NCBI RefSeq assembly: GCF_964253035.1
Contig: NZ_CAXUQL020000001.1
Coordinates: forward strand, 2,480,001-2,544,000
Source of the DNA: Pseudorhodoferax sp032153935
GTDB taxonomy: Bacteria > Pseudomonadota > Gammaproteobacteria > Burkholderiales > Burkholderiaceae_C
Direction of reading: 5' to 3'
Length of the DNA: 64,000 nt
Every line of letters starts with the position of its first letter. Within the stretch, counting starts at the first letter, position 1. Positions 43,641 to 52,370 of this stretch are shown in pieces. The notes below the pieces were generated by a model. That model was not told the origin of the DNA. It saw only the letters and a list, made by a program, of their open reading frames with translations, and did not search any database. Made by a program: the position numbers and the translations under genes.

Positions 43641-44804
43641 ATGGACTTCAACCTGAGCGAACAACAGCAGCAGATCGTCGACGCCGTGCAGCGCGTCTGC
43701 GCGCCCTTCGACGCCGACTACTGGCTGCGCCGCGACCGCGAGGGCGGCTTCCCCGACGACTTCCACCAGGCCATGGCGCAGGCCGGCTGGCTCGGCATCG
43801 CCATGCCCGAGGCCTACGGTGGAGCCGGGCTGGGCATCACCGAGGCCGCGCTGATGATGCACACCATCAGCGCCACGGGGGCCGGCCTGTCGGGCGCCTC
43901 GGCCGTGCACATGAACATCTTCGGCCTGCACCCGGCCGTGGTGTTCGGCAGCGACGCGCAGAAGCAGCGCTGGCTGCCGCCCTTGATCGCCGGGAGCGAC
44001 AAGGCCTGCTTCGGCGTGACCGAGCCCAACACCGGCCTCAACACGCTGCGCCTGAAGACGCGCGCCGTGCGCCAGGGCGACCATTACCTGGTCTCGGGCC
44101 AGAAGGTCTGGATCTCCACGGCCCAGGTGGCCAACAAGATCCTGCTGCTGGCCCGCACCACGCCTGTGGAGGAGGCGCGCGGCAGCGAGGGCCTCAGCCT
44201 GTTCTACACCGACCTGGACCGCAGCACGGTGGAGGTGCGCGAGATCGAGAAGATGGGCCGCAAGGCGGTGGACTCCAACCAGGTCTTCATCGACGGCCTG
44301 CGCATCCCGGTGGAGGACCGCATCGGCGAGGAGGGCAAGGGCTTCAGCTACATCCTGCACGGCCTGAACCCCGAGCGCATCCTGATCGCGGCCGAGGCCA
44401 TCGGCCTGGGCCGCGCGGCGCTCGCGCGTGGCACGCAGTACGCCCAGGAGCGCGTGGTGTTCGACCGGCCCATCGGCCAGAACCAGGGCATCCAGCACCC
44501 GCTGGCGAAATCGTGGATGGAACTGGAGGCTGCCCACCTCATGGTGCACAAGGCGGCCAGCCTCTACGACGCCCACCAGCCCTGCGGCGCCGAGGCCAAT
44601 GCCGCCAAGTACCTGGGTGCCGAGGCCTGCTTCCACGCCTGCGAGAACGCCATCCTCACCCACGGCGGCATGGGCTACGCCAAGGAGTACCACGTGGAGC
44701 GCTACATGCGCGAGGCCTGGATCCCGCGGCTGGCGCCTGTCAGCCCGCAGCTGATCCTGTGCTTCATCGCGGAGAAGGTGCTGGGCCTGCCGAAGTCGTA
44801 CTGA
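43641..44804 (+). CDS. Acyl-CoA dehydrogenase
   Basis: 387 residues. FAD flavoprotein that makes enoyl-CoA from acyl-CoA. The N-terminal helical domain starts MDFNLSEQQQQIVDAV. Motifs CFGVTEPNTGLNT and RTTP, the flavin-binding RVVFDRPIGQNQGIQHPLA, and GGMGYAKEYHVERYMREA near the C terminus are typical of the family. The usual catalytic Glu would lie near that C-terminal segment. Third gene of the Bug-cupin operon, 8 bases after the cupin gene. Its 3' end overlaps the remnant of an opposite-strand kinase gene. Confidence 0.93.
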   Translation: MDFNLSEQQQQIVDAVQRVCAPFDADYWLRRDREGGFPDDFHQAMAQAGWLGIAMPEAYGGAGLGITEAALMMHTISATGAGLSGASAVHMNIFGLHPAVVFGSDAQKQRWLPPLIAGSDKACFGVTEPNTGLNTLRLKTRAVRQGDHYLVSGQKVWISTAQVANKILLLARTTPVEEARGSEGLSLFYTDLDRSTVEVREIEKMGRKAVDSNQVFIDGLRIPVEDRIGEEGKGFSYILHGLNPERILIAAEAIGLGRAALARGTQYAQERVVFDRPIGQNQGIQHPLAKSWMELEAAHLMVHKAASLYDAHQPCGAEANAAKYLGAEACFHACENAILTHGGMGYAKEYHVERYMREAWIPRLAPVSPQLILCFIAEKVLGLPKSY

Positions 44805-45759
44805 GTTCCGCCAGGGCCTGGAGCAGCCGCTTGGGCTGCCCGGGCTTGAACAGCACGGGCACGCCCGAGTCGTGCACGCGCTGCAGGCGTTCGGGCGCGG
44901 TTTCGCCGGTGACCCGCAGCAGGCCCGGTGCGCTGCCCGCGCGCGCATGCAGGCGCAGCGCGGCGTCCAGGCCGTCGGCACCGGCCGCGAGCCCCGCTCA
45001 GCGCGTTGACGGCGCGCATCAGCCGCTGCGCATGCGGCTGGCTCGCATGGCCTCGCAGTTCACGCTCGAGCACCACGCCGAACAGCGCGACCGCGTGCAG
45101 AGGCTGGCGCAGGTCGTGGCTGGCGGCGGCGAAGAAGCGCGTCTTCTCTTCGCTGGCCTGCTGGGTGATCCGCACCTGCTGCGCCAGCGCCTCCTTCTCG
45201 AAGCGCGTGGCCAGCGCGATGGTCAGCAGCTTGTGCTGGGCGTGCGCGAAGTGCAGCGTGGCGCCCACGTGCAGCACGGCGCAGGCCGCCAGGAACAGGT
45301 GGATGGTGTCGGCGCGCCAGGCCAGGGCCGTGATGAGCCCGACCGTCATCGGCACGATGAAGGCCAGCACCGAGGGCCAGCGCGGCGCCACCGAGGGCAC
45401 GCCGCCGCTGCACAGGCCCAGCATGGTCAGCATGGTCAGCATCATCAGCGCCGTCAGCGGCAGGCTGTCGGCCGGCAGGAACAGCCAGGGCGCCAGGCCC
45501 AGAAGGCGCTGCGCTCGGCCGCGTGCGGGTCGCGGAAGTAGGCGTGGATCAGCGGGTAGCGCAGCACCTGGATGAAGTGCAGGCCCAGCCAGATGAGGAT
45601 GCCGCCATCGCGCGTCTGCCAGTACAGCAGGGCGCACAGGCCCCAGGCCAGCAGCACGTCGATGGCGGTGGAGGCCGGCATGGTGGCGTACAGCGCCGCC
45701 ACCTGCTCGCGCAGCACGCGCGCATCGGTGCTGGCGGAGGGCGGGGAGGGCTCGGGCAT
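44764..45759 (-). pseudogene. Broken hybrid histidine kinase/response regulator
   Basis: Homology runs through three reading frames. The first (ATG 45759) gives an N-terminal membrane region (VLREQVAALYATM; LHFIQVLRYPLIHAYF). A frameshift near 45495-45515 moves to a second frame with more membrane helices and the kinase H-box SHDLRQPLHAVALFG. Near 45000 the frame changes again and the ATPase domain is missing. What follows is only the tail of a receiver domain (LLRVTGETAPERLQ; VPVLFKPGQPKRLLQALAEL). At least one frameshift plus an internal deletion make a working kinase unlikely. It may once have been linked to the adjacent LysR gene or operon. Confidence 0.8.
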
Positions 45760-45837
45760 GGAGCGCCATGTTAGGGCGCCCTGGCCGGTGCCGGGACGCA
45801 CGATACTGCCGGCCCGTCCACCCGTGCCGCCCCTGCC

Positions 45838-46731
45838 GTGAAACTGCACCTGCTGCGCTACTTCGTCGTCCTTGCCGAGGAACTGCACTTCGGCCGTGCC
45901 GCCCAGTGCCTGGCCATCACCCAGCCGCCGCTGAGCTCGGCCATCAAGGCGCTGGAGGAGGAGCTCGGCGTGCGCCTGCTCGAGCGCAACAGCAAGCAGG
46001 TGACGCTGACGCCGGCCGGCGCGGCCTACCTGGCGCAGGCGCGGCTGGTGCTCGAGCGCGTGGCCGCGGCGCGCGAGGCGGCCCAGGCCGTGGCCGCGGG
46101 CATGCGCGGCCGGCTGGAGCTGGGCATGACCGGCTCCATGGTCTACCGCGAGGTGCCGCGCATCGTCGAGACCTTCAGCGCGCGCCGGCCCGACATCGAG
46201 GTCAATCTGCGCGAGATGTCCTCGGCCGAGCAACTGGAGGCGCTGCGCCACGGCCAGATGCACGCCGGCTTCCTCAACGCCAAGGCCTTTCCGGCGGCAC
46301 TGGCCAGCCTGCCCCTGGCCGACGACCGGCTGGTCTGCTGCCTGCCCGAGGCGCATCCGCTCGCGGGCGAGAAGAGCATCGACTTGAAGCGCCTGGCCGA
46401 CGAGAACTTCGTGATGTTCGCGCGCGACGTGGCACCGGCCAACTACGACAACGTGATCGCGGTGTTCAACCGGGCCGGCATCCATCCGCGCACGCGCCAT
46501 GCGGCACGGCAGTGGCTGACGGTGGTGGCCATGGTGGCGGCCGGGCTCGGCGTGGCGCTGGTGCCGGCCTCGCTGGCGCAGGCCGGCATGCGCGGTGCAC
46601 GGCTGGTGCCTGTGCGCGGCCTGGTGCCGCTGACGGTGGGCGCGCTGGCCTGGCGCAAGGAGGACGCCGGCCTGGCCGTGCTGGCCTCGTTCGTCGCCGT
46701 CGCGCGCGAGTTGCTGGCCGCACCGCCTTGA
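45838..46731 (+). CDS. LysR-family regulator (BenM/CatR-like)
   Basis: 297 residues from GTG 45838. The helix-turn-helix region MKLHLLRYFVVLAEELHFGRAAQCLAITQPPLSSAIKALEEELG is the form found in BenM/CatM/CbbR-type regulators. The effector domain includes LELGMTGSMVYREVPRIVETFSARRPDIEVNLREM. It lies after the broken kinase and before the Tsx-like porin. The likely target is the upstream Bug-cupin-dehydrogenase operon or a distant catabolic cluster; the sequence does not decide. Confidence 0.9.
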   Translation: MKLHLLRYFVVLAEELHFGRAAQCLAITQPPLSSAIKALEEELGVRLLERNSKQVTLTPAGAAYLAQARLVLERVAAAREAAQAVAAGMRGRLELGMTGSMVYREVPRIVETFSARRPDIEVNLREMSSAEQLEALRHGQMHAGFLNAKAFPAALASLPLADDRLVCCLPEAHPLAGEKSIDLKRLADENFVMFARDVAPANYDNVIAVFNRAGIHPRTRHAARQWLTVVAMVAAGLGVALVPASLAQAGMRGARLVPVRGLVPLTVGALAWRKEDAGLAVLASFVAVARELLAAPP

Positions 46732-46774
46732 TGTTCCCGGCCCGACGCACGCGGATGGGTGCGCGCCGCGGCTG

Positions 46775-46800
46775 CGCGATATATGCAATTCCGTATCGCG
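46775..46800. promoter_or_regulatory. Dyad upstream of Tsx-like porin, candidate activator site
   Basis: CGCGATA (46775-46781) and TATCGCG (46794-46800) form a perfect 7-bp-arm dyad, centred about 100 bp before the predicted sigma54 start. It lacks the CGG-N4-CCG core of the 24-33 kb sites, so a different activator is implied. Confidence 0.5.
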
Positions 46801-46861
46801 TCCGCAATGGAAGTCGGATGTTCTCGGTGCCGGGCATGGCTACGATGGTCCACGCAGTACA

Positions 46862-46877
46862 TGGCACGTTGGTTGCT
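46862..46877 (+). promoter_or_regulatory. Sigma54 promoter of Tsx-like porin
   Basis: TGGCACGTTGGTTGCT matches the -24 (TGGCACG) and -12 (TTGCT) boxes perfectly with GG-N10-GC spacing. The start would be near 46888, leaving a short leader with an AGGAA site before ATG 46913. Confidence 0.85.
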
Positions 46878-46912
46878 GTGACGGCTGTGCGACAACAACA
46901 GGAACCTTCCCC

Positions 46913-47743
46913 ATGCACCAAAACCACTACATCTTCCGTTTCGCGGCCGCCGCCGCACTGACCTGCGCAGCCATCGGTGCCCAGGCCGCCGACTGGAGCG
47001 ACACCTCCATGGGCGTGCGCTGGGGCACCAAGTTCGCCGAGCCCTACAACAGCCAGGACATCGAGAAGACCATCGTCAACTTCACGCATGCCAGCGGCTA
47101 CAAGTACGGCAGCAACTTCCTCAACGTCGACTTCCTGATGTCCGACGGCAAGGACAGCAATGCGCAGGAGATCTACGTGGTCTACCGCCACACGCTGGAC
47201 CTGGGCAAGGTCACGGGCAAATCGCTGGCGTTCGGTCCGGTCAAGGGCCTGGGCCTGACGGCCGGCTTCGACGTGAACACCAAGAACGACCCCGGCTACG
47301 GCTCCAAGAAGCGCATGGTGGTGGTCGGTCCCACCCTCATGATGGATGTGCCAGCCGGCTTCCTGAACATCGGTGTGTACGCGCTGTGGGAGAGCAACAA
47401 GCCGGTCGGCGTCGCCGAGCGCTATTCGTACGACGTGCATCCCATGCTGAATGTTGTCTGGGGCATCCCGGTGGGCAACACCGGCCTGTCGTTCGAGGGC
47501 TTCCTGAACTACATCGGCGACAAGGGCTACAACGAATTTCCTCCTGGCAACAACCCGACCTCGCCCGAAACCAACCTCGACATGACGCTGTTCTACGACG
47601 TGTCGCCGCACATCGGCGCCAGCAAGAATTCGTTCCGCGTGGGCGTCGGCTACCAGTACTGGCGCAACAAGTTCGGCAACCCGCACAGCGTGCCGGGCTC
47701 GCTGGCCAAGACGCCGATGATCCGCGCCGACTACCACTTCTAA
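46913..47743 (+). CDS. Tsx-like outer-membrane channel
   Basis: 276 residues. Signal peptide to about residue 25 (IGAQAAD), then a beta-barrel protein of the nucleoside-specific channel (Tsx) family: WSDTSMGVRWGTKFAEPYN at the start, alternating amphipathic strands, and the terminal aromatic YHF typical of outer-membrane barrel assembly. Tsx transports nucleosides; betaproteobacterial relatives are less defined. It is preceded by a near-consensus sigma54 promoter, suggesting nitrogen-related or substrate-triggered control. Confidence 0.85.
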   Translation: MHQNHYIFRFAAAAALTCAAIGAQAADWSDTSMGVRWGTKFAEPYNSQDIEKTIVNFTHASGYKYGSNFLNVDFLMSDGKDSNAQEIYVVYRHTLDLGKVTGKSLAFGPVKGLGLTAGFDVNTKNDPGYGSKKRMVVVGPTLMMDVPAGFLNIGVYALWESNKPVGVAERYSYDVHPMLNVVWGIPVGNTGLSFEGFLNYIGDKGYNEFPPGNNPTSPETNLDMTLFYDVSPHIGASKNSFRVGVGYQYWRNKFGNPHSVPGSLAKTPMIRADYHF

Positions 47744-47777
47744 AGCAGCAGCAGCGGCGGCGGCGCTGTCCCGCCGC

Positions 47778-48668
47778 TCAGCCGCCCTGCGTTTCCAGCG
47801 TGTGGGTGGCGTTCTCGTCCTGCGCCAGCAGCTTCGCGAGCAGCGGCAGTGTCTGTTCCAGCGCCGGCTTGAGCGTGTAGGGCGGGTTCACGATGAACAC
47901 GCCGCTGCCCGGCAGGCCCGGGCGGCGCTCGCCTGCGGCCACCTGCTTGGCCGCCTTGACGGTCAACGTGGCGTGCAGCCAGGGCTTGCCCGCGCGCGTG
48001 GCCACGCTCTTGAGCTTGCGCGGCAGGATGTGCGCCTCGTTGCGCGCGATGATGGGGTACCAGACCATGCTGCTGCCCGTCGGAAAGCGCTGCAGCGCCA
48101 TGGTCTGCAGCTCGACCACGCGGCCGTAGTCGCTCTTGAGTTCGTAGCTCGGGTCGCACAACAACAGTGCGCGGCGCGAGGGCGGTGGCAGGAAGCGGCG
48201 CACGCCTTCGAAGCCGTCCTCGCGGAACACCGCGATCTGGCGGCCGGCTTCCAGCTGCTCGATGTTGGCCTGCAGCGTCTTGCCGTCCGTGGGATGCATC
48301 TCGAACAGCTTGAGCCGGTCCTGCGGGCGCGCGAGCCGGTGCATCACGAAGGGCGAGCCCGGGTAGATGCGGTGGCCGCCGTTCGGGTTGAAGCCGGCCA
48401 GCAGCTCCATGTAGTCGGTCAGCGCGGCGGGCCAGTCCTTGCGCTCGGCGGCTGGCACCTGCAGCAGCCGCAGCACGCCATCGGCCGCTTCGCCGCTGGT
48501 GGCGGCGTAGTCGCCATCGAGCCGGTACAGGCCGGCGCCGGCGTGCGAGTCCAGCAGGGCCAGCGCGGTCTCCTTCTCGGCAAGGTGGCGCAGGGTGGCG
48601 ACCAGGACCAGGTGCTTGAGCACGTCGGCGTGGTTGCCCGCATGGAAGGCGTGGCGGTAACTGAACAT
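47778..48668 (-). CDS. rlmJ: 23S rRNA (adenine2030-N6)-methyltransferase
   Basis: 296 residues. The N terminus MFSYRHAFHAGNHADVLKHLVL is diagnostic of RlmJ. The SAM site (LALLDSHAGAGLYRLD) and catalytic DPSYE motif (LLLCDPSYELKSDY) are present; D-P-P/S-Y is the N6-methylating type. ATG 48668 is chosen from this conserved start. It is divergent from the Ser/Thr kinase gene. Confidence 0.93.
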   Translation of the reverse strand: MFSYRHAFHAGNHADVLKHLVLVATLRHLAEKETALALLDSHAGAGLYRLDGDYAATSGEAADGVLRLLQVPAAERKDWPAALTDYMELLAGFNPNGGHRIYPGSPFVMHRLARPQDRLKLFEMHPTDGKTLQANIEQLEAGRQIAVFREDGFEGVRRFLPPPSRRALLLCDPSYELKSDYGRVVELQTMALQRFPTGSSMVWYPIIARNEAHILPRKLKSVATRAGKPWLHATLTVKAAKQVAAGERRPGLPGSGVFIVNPPYTLKPALEQTLPLLAKLLAQDENATHTLETQGG

Positions 48669-48747
48669 CGGCCAATGGTACCGGTGCCGGGTGCCGCGGC
48701 GGGCGCCCTCTACACTGGCCGGCGTTGCCGCCTGCCAGCCCTGCCCC

Positions 48748-50289
48748 GTGAACGCCGCCGCCCACCATCTCTTCCAGGGTTTGCCGCCCGGCACGCGGCT
48801 GGCCGAGTTCGAGCTGCACGGCCTGCTCGGGGCGGGCGGCTTCGGCATGGTCTACCGCGCCTACGACCACTCGCTGCACCGCACGGTGGCGATCAAGGAG
48901 TACCTGCCGGGCGGTTTGGCCGACCGCGTCGGCCAGGTGGTGACGCTGCGCACCGGGGCGGATGCGCAGCGCTTCGAGGAGGGCCTGCGCTCGTTCATGA
49001 ACGAGGCCCGGCTGCTGGCGCAGTTCGACCACCCCGCGTTGGTGAAGGTGCTGCGCGTCTGGGAGCAGAACCGCACGGCCTACATGGCGATGCCGCTGTA
49101 CCAGGGCGTGACGCTCAAGGAAGCCTGCGCGCAGATGCGCACCCCGCCACCCGAACCCTGGCTGCGCAAGCTGCTGTGGTCGGTGCTGCAGGCGCTCGAA
49201 CTGCTGCACCGCCGCGACACGGTGCACCGCGACATCTCGCCCGACAACATCTTCCTGCAGGACATCGGCCCGCCCGTGCTGCTGGACCTGGGGGCGGCGC
49301 GCCAGGCGCTGGGCCAGGACCCGCCGCAGCACACCGCCATCCTGAAGGTGAACTACGCGCCGATCGAGCAGTACGCCGACGCCGAAGGCATGCGCCAGGG
49401 GCCGTGGAGCGATGTCTATGCGTTGGCGGCCGTGGTCTACGGCTGCCTGAACCAGGCGCCGCCTGTGCCGGCCAGCGTGCGCGTGCTGCGCGACAGCCTG
49501 CGCCCGCCGGCCGAGCTGGTGCGGGCGTTGCACAGCGTGCATGGCCTGGCGTACTCACCGGCGCTGGTGCAGGCACTGACGGCCGGGCTCGCGCTCGATC
49601 CGCAGCGGCGGCCGTGCGACCTGGCTGCGTTCGGCGCGCTGCTGCAATTGCAGCCGGTGCCAGGCATGGAGCGCTTCGACTGGCGAGCCGAGCTCGGCCC
49701 CGGCTGGCAGGCGCCGCGCCGGCCGACGGGCCCGTTGCACCAGGACGCGCCCACGCAATGGCAGGCGCCGCTGGAGAGCCGCACCATGGACACCATCGTG
49801 CCTGCGCCTGCCGCCAGGCCGGCCGCGGTGCCGCCGTCCATGGCGTCGCGGCCAGCCCCGGGCCACTGGGGGCCCAGGGCCGGGGTGGCTGCGCTGATCC
49901 TGGGTCTGCTGGTGGCCGTGGGCATCGTGGCCTCGCCTGGCAATCCGCCCCCGGCAGAGGCGGTGCTGGCGCCGGCCAAAGCGCCAGCGGAGGTCGGGGC
50001 CCCGGTGGAGGTGGCAACGCCGCCACCGGCGCCCGCGCCGATGCCGCCTGCACCGCCGGCGCCCGTGGAGCTGCCGACCCAAGTCGCCGCGCCCCCGGCG
50101 GCGCGCCGTCCAGCGCCCCCGGCCGCGCCGCGCGCGCTGTCGGCCGAGCAGATCTGCCCCGACAGCAACTTCCTCACGCGGCCGATGTGCCTGTTCCGGG
50201 CCTGCCAGCAGGCGCCCTATGCGGCCATGCCGGTATGCGTTGAAAACGCACGGCGCCTGCGCGACAACCAGCGCCCTTATGGCCCCTAG
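48748..50289 (+). CDS. Membrane Ser/Thr protein kinase (PknB-like)
   Basis: 513 residues from GTG 48748. The kinase domain (about 18-305) has the Gly loop LLGAGGFGMVYRAYD, Lys 50 (VAIKEYLP), HRDISPDN with Asp 162 and Asn 167, and DLG (180-182) in place of DFG. A linker leads to one membrane helix (about 377-395), then a Pro/Ala-rich periplasmic stretch. A small Cys-containing C-terminal region follows (ICPDSNFLTRPMCLFRACQ). The topology puts the kinase inside the cell and the Cys-rich tail outside. Targets are unknown; no phosphatase gene is adjacent. Confidence 0.9.
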   Translation: MNAAAHHLFQGLPPGTRLAEFELHGLLGAGGFGMVYRAYDHSLHRTVAIKEYLPGGLADRVGQVVTLRTGADAQRFEEGLRSFMNEARLLAQFDHPALVKVLRVWEQNRTAYMAMPLYQGVTLKEACAQMRTPPPEPWLRKLLWSVLQALELLHRRDTVHRDISPDNIFLQDIGPPVLLDLGAARQALGQDPPQHTAILKVNYAPIEQYADAEGMRQGPWSDVYALAAVVYGCLNQAPPVPASVRVLRDSLRPPAELVRALHSVHGLAYSPALVQALTAGLALDPQRRPCDLAAFGALLQLQPVPGMERFDWRAELGPGWQAPRRPTGPLHQDAPTQWQAPLESRTMDTIVPAPAARPAAVPPSMASRPAPGHWGPRAGVAALILGLLVAVGIVASPGNPPPAEAVLAPAKAPAEVGAPVEVATPPPAPAPMPPAPPAPVELPTQVAAPPAARRPAPPAAPRALSAEQICPDSNFLTRPMCLFRACQQAPYAAMPVCVENARRLRDNQRPYGP

Positions 50290-50318
50290 TTGGCGCGGCC
50301 GCCGGTTCTGCCTATAAT
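50290..50318 (+). promoter_or_regulatory. Sigma70 promoter of rplM-rpsI
   Basis: TTGGCG (50290-50295) and consensus TATAAT (50313-50318) with a 17-base spacer, directly after the kinase stop codon. The start is near 50326. Confidence 0.85.
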
Positions 50319-50325
50319 GCGCGGT

Positions 50326-50469
50326 TTCGCAGCGACTGGCTGGCTCCGCGGCGAAAGGGCATGAAGTGCGCAAGTACCGGGTTGCCCAAACCCACCTAAG
50401 AGGCTCCTTCAGAGAAGCACCGACCGTGGAAAAGAGCCGCCCAAACCTGTCTTTTTAAAGAAGAGAAAC
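50326..50469 (+). promoter_or_regulatory. Long untranslated leader of rplM-rpsI
   Basis: About 140 bases of leader precede rplM, with G/C-rich stretches able to pair (GGCTGGCTCCGCGGCGAAAG and downstream) and an A/G-rich end around the ribosome site. In enterobacteria L13 represses its own mRNA through the leader; similar control here is inference only. Confidence 0.4.
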
Positions 50470-50898
50470 ATGACTACTTTCAGCGCAAAGCCCGCTGAGG
50501 TCGTGCATGAATGGTTTGTGATTGACGCGACCGACAAGGTCCTCGGACGAGTAGCCAGCGAAGTTGCTCTCCGTTTGCGCGGCAAACACAAGGCCATCTA
50601 CACGCCTCACGTCGACACCGGCGATTTCATCGTGATCGTCAACGCAGCCAAGCTGCGCGTGACCGGTGCCAAGACCCTGGACAAGGTGTACTACCGCCAC
50701 TCCGGTTTCCCCGGTGGCATCACGGCGACCAACTTCCGCGACATGCAGGCCAAGCACCCCGGCCGCGCGCTGGAGAAGGCTGTCAAGGGCATGCTGCCCA
50801 AGGGCCCGCTGGGCTACGCCATGATCAAGAAGCTGAAGGTGTACGGCGGCGCGGAACATCCGCATACCGCCCAGCAGCCCAAAGCCCTGGAAATCTGA
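50470..50898 (+). CDS. rplM: 50S ribosomal protein L13
   Basis: 142 residues, the standard length. WFVIDATDKVLGRVASEVALRLRGKHKAIYTPHVDTGD and the KAVKGMLPKGPLGYAMIKKLKVYGG block are highly conserved in L13, an early-assembly 23S rRNA-binding protein. rpsI follows 11 bases downstream in the universal L13-S9 pair. Confidence 0.98.
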   Translation: MTTFSAKPAEVVHEWFVIDATDKVLGRVASEVALRLRGKHKAIYTPHVDTGDFIVIVNAAKLRVTGAKTLDKVYYRHSGFPGGITATNFRDMQAKHPGRALEKAVKGMLPKGPLGYAMIKKLKVYGGAEHPHTAQQPKALEI

Positions 50899-50909
50899 GG
50901 AGCCGCGCA

Positions 50910-51302
50910 ATGATTGGTGATTGGAACAATGGCACCGGCCGACGCAAATCCAGCGTTGCCCGTGTGTTCCTGAAAAAGGGCAGCGGCAACATCACGGTCA
51001 ATGGCAAGGACATCAAGGCCTATTTCGGCCGTGAGACCTCCATCATGATCGCGAAGCAACCCCTGGTGCTGACCAACCATGTCGAGACCTTCGACATCCA
51101 GGTCAACGTGCACGGTGGCGGCGAGTCCGGCCAGGCCGGCGCCACGCGCCACGGCATCACGCGCGCGCTGCTCGACTGGGACGCGACGCTGAAGCCGCAA
51201 CTGAGCGCTGCCGGCTATGTGACCCGCGACGCCCGCGAAGTGGAACGCAAGAAGGTCGGTCTGCACTCTGCACGCCGCCGCAAGCAGTTCTCCAAGCGCT
51301 GA
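50910..51302 (+). CDS. rpsI: 30S ribosomal protein S9
   Basis: 130 residues. GTGRRKSSVARVFLKKGSGNITVNGK at the start and the C-terminal KKVGLHSARRRKQFSKR, whose last residues contact P-site tRNA, identify S9. It is preceded by a GAGGAG-type site and followed by a strong terminator. Confidence 0.98.
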   Translation: MIGDWNNGTGRRKSSVARVFLKKGSGNITVNGKDIKAYFGRETSIMIAKQPLVLTNHVETFDIQVNVHGGGESGQAGATRHGITRALLDWDATLKPQLSAAGYVTRDAREVERKKVGLHSARRRKQFSKR

Positions 51303-51321
51303 TCGCGCCCTGGCGAACCCG

Positions 51322-51350
51322 AGAAAAACCGCCCGCTGGGCGGTTTTTCT
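51322..51350 (+). terminator. Rho-independent terminator of rplM-rpsI
   Basis: Perfect 13-bp inverted repeat (AGAAAAACCGCCC and its complement) with loop GCT, giving a T-rich 3' end; 20 bases after the rpsI stop. Confidence 0.95.
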
Positions 51351-51450
51351 TTTTGTGAAAGACCGCACCTGCGAAGCCGGCAAATCGGCCGCGCGGGGCG
51401 CCCGTCGGGCGTTTGCATTAGCATCGCCCGACCATTTCTGGAGCACCCCC

Positions 51451-51813
51451 ATGAGCGCAGTCGCCGAAAACATCGAAGTCATGCCCGATCCCATCGTGTT
51501 CACCGACGCCGCAGCGGCCAAGGTGGCCGATCTGATCGCCGAGGAAGGCAACCCTGAGCTGAAGCTGCGCGTGTTCGTGCAGGGTGGCGGCTGCTCCGGT
51601 TTCTCGTACGGCTTCACGTTCGACGAGATCAGCAACGAGGACGACACGACCATGACCAAGAACGGCGTGTCGCTGCTGATCGATGCGATGAGCTACCAGT
51701 ACCTGGTCGGCGCCGAGATCGACTACAAGGAAGACCTGCAAGGCGCCCAGTTCGTGATCAAGAACCCGAACGCGACCACCACCTGCGGCTGCGGCTCGAG
51801 CTTCTCGGTCTGA
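51451..51813 (+). CDS. erpA: Iron-sulfur insertion protein ErpA
   Basis: 120 residues. A-type Fe-S carrier with the three Cys ligands in GGGCSGFSYGF and the C-terminal TTTCGCGSSFSV. The opening PIVFTDAAAAKVADLIAEEGNPELKLRVFVQGGG is typical of ErpA. It passes Fe-S clusters to target enzymes. It has its own terminator downstream. Confidence 0.95.
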   Translation: MSAVAENIEVMPDPIVFTDAAAAKVADLIAEEGNPELKLRVFVQGGGCSGFSYGFTFDEISNEDDTTMTKNGVSLLIDAMSYQYLVGAEIDYKEDLQGAQFVIKNPNATTTCGCGSSFSV

Positions 51814-51835
51814 TCGCCACCTGCTCCCTGTCCTG

Positions 51836-51863
51836 AACCGCCGGCCTTGTCCGGCGGTTTTTG
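51836..51863 (+). terminator. Rho-independent terminator of erpA
   Basis: Stem AACCGCCGG/CCGGCGGTT with loop CCTTGT, followed by TTTGCTTTT; 23 bases after the erpA stop. Confidence 0.9.
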
Positions 51864-51878
51864 CTTTTGGAGGCCTGC

Positions 51879-52370
51879 ATGCAACTCGAAGGCTCCTGCC
51901 ACTGCGGCAGCGTCCGCTTCTCGGTGGCGTCGTCCTCGCCGGTGCCGTTCATGCGCTGCTACTGCGCGATCTGCCGCAAGACGGCCGGCGGTGGCGGCTA
52001 CGCGATCAACCTGGGCGCCGATGCCGGCACGCTGAAGGTACGCGGCAAGCGTTACCTGCGCAAGTACCAGGCCGTCCTGCGCGAAGAGGGCCAGCCCGAC
52101 CGCCAGAGCAGCGGCCAGCGGCACTTCTGCGGGCGCTGCGGCAGTGCGCTGTGGCTGTGGGATCCGCAGTGGCCCGAGCTCGTGCACCCGCACGCGAGCG
52201 CCATCGACACACCGCTCCCCGTGCCACCTGAGAACGCGCACATCCTGCTCGATTCCAAGGCCAACTGGGTGGCGGTGGAGGGCAAGCGCGGCGACCCGCG
52301 TTTCGACAGCTACCCCGACTTCTCGCTGGCCGAATGGCATGAGCACCATGCCGCCCGCAAGAAGAACTAG
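51879..52370 (+). CDS. GFA-family (CENP-V/GFA) zinc-binding protein
   Basis: 163 residues from ATG 51879, with TGGAGG just upstream. Zinc ligands CHCGSVRF, CYCAIC and FCGRCGSAL match the glutathione-dependent formaldehyde-activating (GFA) family. Most family members have no proven formaldehyde role, so the function should be left open. The protein is soluble, and the length is usual for the family. Confidence 0.9.
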   Translation: MQLEGSCHCGSVRFSVASSSPVPFMRCYCAICRKTAGGGGYAINLGADAGTLKVRGKRYLRKYQAVLREEGQPDRQSSGQRHFCGRCGSALWLWDPQWPELVHPHASAIDTPLPVPPENAHILLDSKANWVAVEGKRGDPRFDSYPDFSLAEWHEHHAARKKN

